From positions 15,183,001 to 15,247,000 of the forward strand of contig OZ020309.1 of the NCBI GenBank assembly GCA_963971305.1: a stretch of DNA of 64,000 bases, given 5' to 3'. The notes beneath the pieces are model-generated. The model made no database searches. It had not been told where the DNA came from and was given only the letters and a program-made list of their open reading frames with translations. The position numbers and the translations under genes were made by a program. This document shows positions 28,801-40,800 of the stretch, piece by piece (the first letter of the stretch is position 1; every line of letters begins with the position of its first letter). The stretch comes from Arcuatula senhousia. Its lineage: Eukaryota > Mollusca > Bivalvia > Mytilida > Mytilidae.

Positions 28801-31800
28801 GAGCACTTATTCTAAACTGTGTGAGACACTTCCTTGTAGAGAAAGATTTTATACAGTGCAAATAAGGTTCTCGTTTGAAAGATTCTTTGAATCTACAATA
28901 CGTTCTTAATTTTCCTTGCTTTTTAATACCATTTTCAACTAATTGATCTTTCCAACGACTTTTGAATCTGTTAATTAACAACAGACGTACTTTATCTACA
29001 TTGCAATTATCTAAGTTGATTTTCAGTATGTTTTTAATTTGGAATATAAAATTGTACCAAGTTTTTACACCTTTATCACTCAGCATTTTGCTCTCCTGTA
29101 AACATTGGTGTAGTAAATGATCATGCTCATAATCTAATATTCTCTGGTAGAATTTTACGACCGAACATATGATGTCAATGTGATAGGGAAATCTCCCTAG
29201 TTCACCAATAACTGCAATATTTGTTGATTTCTTATTTACTCCAAGAACGTATTTATAAAATTTATTGCATAAAGTATTAAATTCATACTTCTCATATTTG
29301 TTTTCAAATTCATCATTCACAGATGTTAAAGTACCCCATATTTCAGAGGCGTAAAGTAAAATAGGTTTGATGGTGTGGTCAAAGATATGCAAGTTTGTGT
29401 CAATTTTTGGTATGATATCTCCAAGCATGCCTTTTAGTTTGAATAATGCTTTTAAAGCTCTCTGGTATAAATCTTTTCTTGCGTGACAAAAGCTTCCAGA
29501 GGCAGAAAATATTATACCTAGATATTTATATGTTTGGACATTTTCGAGCAAGGTTCCTTGTAAACTAAAAGTTTCTTTTAGTATTTTCCCGCTCTTATTG
29601 AAAATTAAGATCTTCGTCTTTCTAATGTTAATCTGTAGACACCATTCTTTACAATACTTGTCAATCTCATTCAAACAATTTTGTAAACCAAGTTTACTAT
29701 TTGATAATAATACAACATCGTCTGCATATAACAAGCAATTCAAGGATCTATTACCAATTTTAACTGGACAACACTCGTTGTCAAACACTTTTGGTAGATC
29801 ATTAATAAAAATTTTAAACAAATTTGGACTTAAATTATCTCCTTGTCGTACACCACTATTAGATGTAAAAAACTTTGTCAGCTTATCGTTTATTTTTACA
29901 CAAAGTAAATTATCTTTATACATATTTTTAATGACATCATAAAATGGACCCCCTATGCCAATTTGTCTAAGTTTGAATAACATAGCTGAATGTATTACCG
30001 TGTCAAATGCTTTTTTAAAGTCAATAAAGCAAGAATATAGATATTGTTTACTTGTTGTGTATTTTTCTATTAAGGTCCGCAAAATGAACATATGATCAGA
30101 AGTCATTGATTTTTTCTGAAATCCAATTTGTGATTCATGTATGATTTTATTTTTCTGTAAGAAACTATCCAATCTGCAATTTAATACGGCATTAAATAAT
30201 TTTGCCACACAACTCATCATAGTTATACCTCTATAGTTTGAAGGATCAGTGGACATCCCAGATTTAAATATAGGGTATATATAGGGTATATATGTGTCAA
30301 ATGTGCATTTTAAAGTCAACCACAGGGTGCATATGTCAAAAAGCTTTGTAAGTCCACCATGGGCTGCATGTGACCAAAGCAATAGGCTATCCATATTGGG
30401 TCTCAAACGTACAGTGTTCAACATGTTGCGGTCGTATCATGCTGCGCTCGGCGTAGCTTTTTATTATTATTTTGATATCAAATTTGATTTGTATAGTAAA
30501 GTAAAAAATGTGAGTGTTTAAAGATCAGATAGTTTTACAATATGGACAATTTTGTAAGTTGGCAAAATACTTAATATCAATCTGGCATAAATTAAAACAT
30601 TTAAAATGCAAAACATATTAAGTTTTAAAATAATTTCAAAAGACTATTTTCATACCATTTATTATTTTCAGCTCATTAATTCCAATTTACATGATTAAAT
30701 TGCCTATTAATATTTTGATCAGCTTGGACAGAAAGATTTGAATAAACAAATTATGTCACAATGACTTACAAAGGTGCAATTTTTAATTCCATAATAATCA
30801 AATTCTTTTAAAATTATCATTTTAAATTAATTGTTTATATAATAATTAAAATTGACTTGTGTAGGGCTTCAAAATTCTTAAATTTGCTTTTATAACTTGT
30901 GTGTTGACAACTTTATTGCCTGTGGCATTGATTGCTTGGCCAGTATTCAGAGGTTTAAAGTACTTGATTAATGAAGGGAAAGTTTAAAAAAGGTGGCCGG
31001 TGTACGGTTTGGAGGGGTGGCCGGTATTGTGAGGAAAATTTACATAGAATTTAAATAGAATTTTGCAGGGACTTTTTGAAATGGCCAGTTTAAAGGGGTG
31101 GCCAGTTTTCAGGGGGGTCCAGTTTAGAGAAGTTTCACTGTACTTTGTTTTATTGCAAATGTTTTTATGATTTTTCAAGGACTGGTTTTATCAATACTGG
31201 GCACATCTTAGGAAGAGCAGAAAATAGAAATATTGAATCATTTCCAGAGAGAACATTAAAAAGAGGCAACTGTGCTGTAATGAAGTTAATTACGCACATG
31301 GCTATGTACATCGGAGCTAACTCTAACAGAGAGGTAAGAGATATATAGAAATACTAGGAAAAAACCGCCAATTCGCGGGAAAATCAATCGTTGTGTTGCT
31401 TTAACAATTAGACCACACATTAAAAAAAATTGCATTTGCATGGCCTTACATGGTCGAGCTAATCACAAATTAAAGGTTTCTTTTCTAAATTAGTTTTTGG
31501 TTTTGATTTTATCTTTTAATGTTTGTAATCCCACCTGTAAATTTATTGACGAATGTCATTTCAATTTATTGCTACGCAATTTCATCGTTGAGAATTATTT
31601 TACACGTAGGGAAAAAAACTTCAATATGGTTTTCATTTTCTATCAAGTTGCAGTTTTTGGCGGTAAAACATTTTTGCATACATTTTTATAGTTAACTTAC
31701 CAATATAATCTATTATATAAAATCTTTTAAATATTTAGCATAACTAATGGAAAAGTTTTGTTGAATTATTTTGTAATTGTCTGAAAACAGGGGGAATAAT

Positions 31801-34800
31801 TTCAAACGTTATAAAAAAAAGCTTGATAATTCGGAATGAGGACGGTTATAGCGTTTCTGGATCAATTAATTAGGTTAATTTGCCAACTGAAGATACAATT
31901 GCATATGTACTAATGAAATTTTTAAAGGGCACAACCGTCCCCTATTTTTGATATATGAAGCTTAGTCGTAACATGTGTTGTTTGACTACAACAACGCTAA
32001 CAAAAAACGCTTCGTTATTTCAGTAACATAGATGTACAGGATATTTCAAAAAGAACATGTACAGTATAGTTCAAAATACAGTGCTTTTGTAGTACTGAAA
32101 TGATCAACTCAGTACAGCACACAACCAAAAAGCTTAAACATATATGAACCATATACGTGTACTTTTCTTGTTTCTTGGCTGTGATGAATAGTCATGGAAG
32201 GCAAGAAAGAGAAAATACTTTCCCACAGAGCATATGCTTTTTGTAGGACTTTTCTGAAGGTGCTGGTAAATGAACTACTTGTAAAGTATTACAATGGATA
32301 CCTAATGATCAACCTTGTTTGATCTGTCTGATTTTTGCGGGATAGGGTTTGTTTATTTGTGGAGCTTACAATTTTGTTCATGTACTAGCTAAAATTGGAA
32401 TGAAAGGGTTACATGGAGAAAGGAATGCCTACAGATTTTTTTTTGTTTATTGCAGGCAGTTTGTACTGCTATAAAACCTGACTTGCAGGAAGATGATGTA
32501 TCCTCATTCCTAATAGACCACATACAGAAAGATTTGGCTTCAATTTCAACAGTTCTAGGAAAAAGTGTGGAAAATGTTCAGATTCTGATTCATCAGCTCT
32601 TAGCTAATATAATGAAAAGCTTAACAACAGCAAGAATAAGTAAGTGTATCATTGGAATAAAGAATAAGTAAGTGTATCATTGGAATAAAGAATAAGTAAG
32701 TGTATCATTGGAATAAAGAATAAGTAAGTGTATCATTGGAATAAAGAATAAGTAAGTGTATCATTGGAATAAAGAATAAGTAAGTGTATCATTGGAATAA
32801 GTATCTTTATAAATGATAAATGGAAAAAAAATCTTTACTGTGTATTATACTTTTAGTCCCCTTTCACACTGATCCACAACGTTACTAAGATCTTGATTTA
32901 ATGTTAATAGTGGAACAATGTAGTGTAGTTGTCCTACAGTCATAGGTTTTCTTGGTGGTAACTAAATGGTGACTATACAACTGTGCTAGATAAATTTATA
33001 CATGAACAAAACTTTTTTTAGTGTGGTCATGGTGAAAATAGAGTGACATAACAAAATAGTGAAATCATGAGAAAATTGCAGAACAGATGGCTTAAGTCAT
33101 GATAATGTTTTGGTACAATCATATTTAAATTGACAGCTGATCCCTCTATGTTGGTATAACTCTCTTAACACTGAGTTATACTATGATTGTATTTTCTGCA
33201 CTTACAAAAAATCAAAATGCTAAGATGTAAAAATTTAAACAGCTTACTCATTTACAGCAAACACCCTCCCCTACGTTTTAAAATATCAGTTTTTAAACCA
33301 TAATCATAATCATCACAAACTTAAAACATAAATATTGAAAAACCATATTCTAATAGTGAGTCTTTACTAATAGGTCCATAAAAAATGATCAAAATGTATT
33401 CTTAGTGAACTTGTTTGAAGTTCTTGGAAAAAAATTATATGTGCAATAATATAAAACTTGACTTATTATACTTTTGTGTGTATATATATCATTTTTCATT
33501 TATATGCAATTGATTATTGATGCATAAGATGAGTATTTAAAATAGGTTTTCTTTCTGGGTTGACCTGACGCAATTAGGCAACATTTCTGCAAGGTTGCAA
33601 TACTAATTTACTATCTACTAGTATTTACTTGATTATATAATACATCAATTTTGTAGGTGAGAAATACTCAGAGGATATCTGCTTTCTAAAAACTAAACAG
33701 TCAAGACAAGAATGGGAAGATATTTTTAACAGAAGATATATCATTCCACTTCTAGAGGTATATGAAGTTTGTTTGTTTGCTTTTTGCTTTAAATAATTAC
33801 TATGTTTTTTTTTACCTGCTTCACCAATAGCAAAAGCAGGTTGGCAGTTGGGCTAAATGGATGTTAAGGTTAGTGAGGACACCTGTCATGTGACCAAAAA
33901 CAGCTAAAAATGAAAAAAAAAACAAGTGCAAATGTCACAAATACCTTGAAACTGTGTTAAATAGTTTCATTTGTAAAAACTTAATCAAAATAAATTAATT
34001 TTAATTCAAATAAAACGACCATTCCTTCATAAATAAAATTTTCAATTAAAACAAGGGAGATAATCCACTTGAAAAATTACCAAAAAATTACAAAGATTTG
34101 TATTGTATACAGAAAAGTATGGTTTTGTTTCAAAATATATTGTATTTCATTGATTTTTATCAAATAAAAATAAAATTTAAATTCGTGGATTTTTTCTGCA
34201 ACAAGATTTTATGCTAATTGGGCATCCACTGCACAGGGTTCAACATGTTGTGGTCGTACAAATGTATCATACTGTGCTTGGCATAGCTATTTATTATAAT
34301 AGCAATAAAAAATATTGATAAGATTAGAAATGAATGCTAGTAAAAATTTTATGAAATATATTGTTCCTCCAATTTTATCATTATATAATACAGAATTTTT
34401 TTCTTGTCAGAGATGCGAGGAAACATTAGATGATGTCACCACTCGAGTTATGAATGATAAAGGATTAGGTATGATTAGTTGATTTTGGATGTAATGGTAG
34501 AAAAATAAAAAATATGCGTATCTTTTTTTGTTCCGTATATCTAAAAAAGCATTTCCTTATGAAATACACCAAGTTGTCAACTCTTTTCAATAGTAAACAA
34601 TTTGGAAACCATCATTGCAATTTATAAATCAAATGTAGCTAAAGAGCATTCCATCAACAAGAATTTGTAGTAGGCCTATATTCAAAATTGTTGGTGGTTT
34701 CTGACCTGTTCAAACATAGTTCTCTTGTACAGCTGTGACGTGACGTTTGTTTTACAAAAATATAAGTCAACTTTAATTGATTTTCAGCTAATTGAAAAAT

Positions 34801-37800
34801 ATATTTTGATACAGGTCATGAACCCAAAAAATATTACAAGACACTCGCACAAAAAAAGATGGAATTGCATTATATAGCTGTATTGGCTGTATACTCTATT
34901 AGGAGTTGAGAATAAATATAGTTTGCAAGGCTCAGTAACTACAGCAATAGTTTGTGAAGCTCTTTGAGACAACTGTTTTGAAAAGAAATGCAAATTATTG
35001 ATTATTATATTGCTTTTGAATTATAGATAATTACTCTTAGTCTTATTTAATGAATATCCCTAATAAGCTCCATTTTAACCAATTTATTTTCAGGATCTGA
35101 CCCCTTATTACAGCTGATGTACGAAACAGAGAAGCCTATTGAGACATTAAGAAACAGACTCTCTGAAAATCCAGCAGTGTGGCAGTTCAGAGAGAGAATC
35201 TCAGTTGACCATCTAATGCAGAAGTTAATGAAATCTCCCATTGACTGTCCTGTGTTGTGGCAATTCTTAGAAGAGGTACAATATTTTTTACCTGTGTAGC
35301 TGAAGGCCAAAGGAGGCCTAGGTGTTGGTTCACTCTGTCCATCCATCCGTCTGTCATGCTATTGGGGTGCCTGTCTCGTGTAATTTGAATCTCAAAAACC
35401 GAACACTAGATCTTTTTGAAATTCTACACAGTGACAGTGATTACAGATATATTGAAGATGTGCACCTCCCCTTTTTGGTTCATTTTATAATTCTGTTCAG
35501 AAATTAGGGGCCTTAAAGGGGCCAAAAAAGTGACTTTTTAATTTGTTTCCACAAAAACTTTTGTTCTGGTTGATCAAATGCTATGAAACTTTACAGTAAT
35601 GTTACTTACAATAAAAGGAAGGGTGGGGCTGATTTTGGGTGTCTGCTCTTTTATGTTCAGAATTTAGGGGCCTTAAGGGGGCTAGAAAATTAGACCTTTA
35701 TTTGTTTTCCACAATAACTTTAATTCTAATTGACTGATTGCTATGAAATTTTACAATAATGTTCCTTACCATTCAATGATTGATTGGCAAGATTTTTTAG
35801 GTCTATCCTATTTTTTTGAGAAATTTAGGGCCCAAAAGTGTCAAATATTCAACTTTTTCATTTATGTTCTAGTTTTGAAAATAAAAAAATTACAAGTTGA
35901 TTTTTGTCAAATATTGGATACAATATGGAGGATAAATTTCTTCTTGACCCCATCTTTTCGGTTATAAGCAATAATGGAGTCAAAAGGTGGGAAATCGAAA
36001 CTTTTTTTTCTAATTTTTGAGTGTTTTTATATTCCTGTAAGATATAAGGATCTTAAATATTTTTATTGTTAAATATTCATTGTCAGTCTATAAATTTAGT
36101 TGCATGTGACAAATATGCTTTGTCAGTCCCCCGTAGGATACATGTGTCAAAAACCGTTGACTGTCCATATTGGGTCTAGAACGTACACTGGGGTTCAATA
36201 TTTTGCTGTGTAACGCAGGGCCAGACATCGATTGGTCTTCGTTTCTTGCTTAAAGAACAAGAGAAAATTAAATGATTAAATCAAAATAGAGTTCATCATT
36301 AACCTTCTGCAAATTAAGGTTTGAGTTGTGTAGAAATATTTTTTCTCTCTTTTCACAAAACTTTTATGTAACTCGAAGGGGGAAAATAATGAAACTTTAC
36401 ATAGTAACTAAAAGTTCCTTATCAGGTTCAGTGTTTTTGTTATGTTAGCAAACATCATGGAATGGTTGTGCATGTTACACTACCCATATATGAATTAGAA
36501 AACACCAACTAAAGTTAAAGGTCTTTCAAAGATGAATAGTTAGATTTTGTAAATTAATTTTTATTATTTGTAGGAGCACTTTTTACGAGCTCTCAGATAC
36601 ATTCCTAGTATCATCAAACTACAAAGGATTTTAATTGAGAAGTACAACAGGATATTATATAAAAGTGAAGCTTCAAACATGACCATGGACAGAGTTATGA
36701 TGGAGTTCAATGGTGAGTAAATAAAAGCAAAATTTTAGTTTAAATGCAGAAATCATTTTAGTATTTTTAGAACAAAATTTGTTAGGACGTACAGTTGATA
36801 TCATAATTTAAAAGCTTTTTCTTTAGTGACAAAAGTATTGGGCTTGAAATTAAAGCTGTTGAACATCACTTGATGAAAGGTGTAGAGCTACATTAAGATC
36901 CTTAATGGCCGAAAAATAAATCTGTGAGTTATTTGCTCATTATTATTGCTTTAATGTTTAATAGAAACCACTTTTGATATTAAATTAAAATGTCTTTTTG
37001 TTTAATTGTTTATCAAAAAGAAAAGCAGTAAGCTGAAAATCAGACTGAGTGTATTTTGTCAAATGTCTCATTTTTTTATATTTTCCTAATTTTCAGTAAT
37101 CAGTATAATATATATTATATGAAAACGACAGCACTGGAAAAACAAATTTATTTTATTATAGGAATGAGAATTTTAATTTGATGAATTGACTGTGAAAATA
37201 CTAATTTGGACAAACAAAACTTAAGAATTCTGCAAATTATGACATGTGTGATTTCTGAGGTACATAAGTGTTTAAATTGTCAAATATGAAAAGTATAAAG
37301 AGTTGGAGGTCCACATATGGGCTAATTGGCAATACCAATGTGCTAAAATGATTATGTTTTGACTAACATTTTTTACTTATAGGATCTTTAGCCAATGACA
37401 TAGAATCGTTATGGAAAGATTTTGTAGACGCTTGGGAAAGTGTGAGACAATATTTAGATGGACACGGTAATTATTTTATGATAAAAAAATCAATATGAAA
37501 AAAAAAATATCTATATTTAATAGTTAAAACTTTGTATAAACATCCCTCTTACAGAGATATTTTAAGTTGTCTTTTTTTTTAAATCAGCATTTAATAGTAG
37601 AGACATTTTACATATTGATTTTTAGATATCATTCCAAATTTATTATCAAGAGAAACCAGCAGTAAGCATAAGTGCATAAGTAGTTTTTATACCACGCCAC
37701 ACGAAGTGTCTATCCATTTGTCTGTCCGCCCCTCGAAGTATCCAAATGATAACTTGAAAACGCGTCAAAGGATTTGAATGATATTTTGCACAGCTGTTGA

Positions 37801-40800
37801 GTACAATAAAATACAAGTCAAGTTCAATTTTCAGGATGATATAAAAAATATTTTTGAAGATTTGCCAGTTTGTAAATTTCCAAATTTAAAAATGATGAAA
37901 TTTTCAGGTTTAAGAAAGATAACTCATTTCTTTTCTGTCTCTATATAGATATATAGTACATACAGTATAGTATACAAATATATTAATTATTGATGAATAT
38001 CAAGAAGGGGTATCATTTAATGTCCCATTACATGCCCTATTTTTATACTCCACCACACGAAGTGGCAGGGTATTATGTTATACCCTCAGTTTTTTTCCGT
38101 GTGTGTCCGTCCGTCCGTCTGTCCCCCGAAGGTTTCCGACCAATAACTTTAAAACGCGTCAAAGGAATTGAATGATATTTTGCACAGCTGTTTAGTACAA
38201 TAAAATACAGGTCAAGTTAAATTTCCAGCATGATCCGAAAAACAGTTTTTGAGATAGGCCACTTTGAAATCAAATTTTATGAACTTTTGATATTATAACA
38301 TGGGGGGGGGGTATCATTTAATTTCCTAATACATGCCCTATTTTTTTTTATACAACCACAATATTTTGTAATCCTACAGGTATAATGTTATAGCAATGTT
38401 GTCATCATCTAGATGTCATGATCTGGGGACATTCGGTTGTTTGATTAACTTGAGTAAATGTTTACTATTTGTTTTAAAATTTTGATATGATGTTTGTAGC
38501 CACTAAAGAAATGTTGGTATTGTATTTGGGTTTTGTATAGCTCCTACCATTTGAGAAAAAAGGGCCCACAGGGACTTAAATATCAAAATTTCCGTAGAAT
38601 GTTTAGTTTTTCATCCGATTTTAACATTTTTTAATGCATCTAGAATGTTTGATTTTTCATCTGATTTTAAACATTTTTTTTTAATGCTGCCATCCCTTTT
38701 AAATTCTGTCAACCATATTCTCAATGTTTTTCATATATTTTGCACCGTTTCATTGCTGATGGATCAAAGACAGGCCACTTTAAAAAAAAAATAATTTGGG
38801 TCCGATTCTCAAAATCTTTTTTGCATTGAATCCCTTGTGAAATCTTAATCATATATGCATTATCTCTTTCTTTCTTTTTATACCCCGCCACACGAAGTGG
38901 CAGGGTATTATGTTATACCCTCAGTTTTTTTCGGTGTCTGTCCGTCCGTCCGTCTGTCTGTCCGTCTGTCCGTCTGTCCGTCCCCCGAAGGTTTCCGACC
39001 AATAACTTGAAAATGCGTCAAAGGATTTGAATGATATTTTGCACAGCTGTTTAGTACAATAAAATACAGGTCAAGTTCGATTTCCAGCATGATCCAAAAA
39101 ATAGTTTTCGAGATAGGCCACTTTGAAAAATCAAATTTCATGAAATTTTGAGTTTCCGACCAATAACTTGAAAACGCGTCAAAGGATTTGAATGATATTT
39201 TGCACAGCTGTTTAATACAATAAAATACAGGTCAAGTTTGATTTCCAGCATGATCCAATAAATAATTTTTGAGATAGGCCACTTTGAAAAATCAAATTTC
39301 AAGAATTTTTGAGTTTCCGACCAATAACTTGAAAACGCTTCATGGGATTCAAATGATATTTTGTACAGCTATTGAGTACAATAAAATACAGGTCAAGTTC
39401 AATTTCCAGCTTGATATGAAAAATAGTTTTCGAGAAAGGCCACTTTGAAATCTAATTTTATGAACTTTTGATATTATAACGTGGCGGGGTATCATTTAAT
39501 GTCCCATTACATGCCCTATTTTTTTTGTTGAGAAATTAAGGTCAAAGGGCCAAAAAGGTTTAAGTTCAGTTTATTATTTCAGCTAATAATTTGAATCAAG
39601 GGAATATATGTATCCTGTACTGATACAACATTTTGGGGGTCAAAGTTGGGTCCTGCCCAAAAAATCATCTTTTTAAGCTCACCTGGTCTAGGTGAGCTAT
39701 TGCCATCACTTGGCGTTCTTGGTCGTCTGTCGTCGTCATTGTCTGTTAACATTTTTTTTTATAAATCTTCTCCTCTGAAACTATAGAAGGAAATTTAATG
39801 AAACTTGGTATGATTGATCCTTATGGTTTCTTACACAAAATTTGTGTTTTGAATTTGATCCGTCAAAAAACATAGCCCCCATTTCTAAAAATAGAGTCCC
39901 AGGGGGGTCAGACTATACTGTTTTTGACATATAAATCGAAAACTATAACAGATAGAGATAGTCTGAAGCAACCCTCCTTCTTCAGCATGAAAAGCTATAC
40001 TAAAGTCTCCATTGGATTGAAGTTTTCAGATGACTCCTTTTAGAGGTTATGGCCCTTTAAAGGTCATAAATGGTGTTTTTTCATGTTTTTTGCCTATAGA
40101 ATGAAACTATTGCAGAGAGAAAAATGCTTTTGCTTTCTAAACCGTTCAGCTCATTTAGCTTTACAAAAGTCTTCATTGGGTCAAAGTTGTCAGATGATCC
40201 CTTATAGGATTAAAGACCAGGTGAGCAATTCAGGCTCCTGGGAGCCTCTTGTTTTGTGTTTGTTGTTCGATTTCAAAATCTTTTTTTTTGCATATAAATA
40301 TTTGTGAAAATTTCTATGGAGTGCCTGCATTTTTCAATCAGATTTGCAATATCCTTTACAGGTTTTAGAAAATAAGGGGTCAAAGGAGCAATAAACTACA
40401 ATTTTATATCTGAATTTATTTAAGAATTAACTGTAATAATTTTTTGGTTTATTAAACCATAAACTGTATATTTCATGGTGTACATTAAAATGTGCACCAC
40501 TAAAAATTTAGTTTATGGCTTCTTTAAATCAAAAAAATATTACAGTTAATACTTATAAATAAATTTATGGATATGTTTGGCGCAAAAATAACATTTTTTT
40601 AATGAAAATTTTAAAAATTGGGTTAATTAAGTCTGCGTATTAATATTTACACCTGTCAATCACATTGCATGTGGCGTCTCTGCAACTGCAAAGTGTATAA
40701 ACTTCATTGTTGTATTCTGGTATAAACCGGATTCAATAATGATAACTTTCTTTATAGGCGTAGTTTAAATGATCATTAATCCAATGAAATTCTTTTGACT

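Larger units (their letters stand above)
27546..30475 (+). mobile_element. Hairpin-ended element, family A, nested in the TIR element and itself split by a LINE
   Basis: The head at 27549-27578 pairs ATACGACCGCAAA with TTTTTGCGATCGTAT, then GTCGTTGTCGTCGTTGTCG. Two cores carry TTTGGGGTTTGTGGCCCCT (about 27735 and 28213). The end has GTTGCGGTCGTAT (30424-30436) and second stem CTGCGCTCGGCGTAG, then CTTTTTATT. Confidence 0.85.
27329..31140. mobile_element. TIR element (CAGTGAAACTTCTC ends) filled by two later insertions
   Basis: The start CAGTGAAACTTCTCTAAACC and the end GTTTAGAGAAGTTTCACTG are inverted copies. TA flanks both ends (27327-27328 and 31141-31142). Subterminal GGCCAGTTTAGAGGGGTGGCC motifs occur at both sides. 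Without the nested family A copy it would be about 0.9 kb. The CAGTGAAAC ends and TA suggest a pogo/Tigger-type non-autonomous element. Confidence 0.85.

Noticed and set aside
32456..32671. Reading exon 11 through to the TAA at 32669 as a real protein end
   Set aside because: The donor at 32640 is strong, and exons 12-23 continue a conserved protein in frame. It may occur as a minor isoform only.
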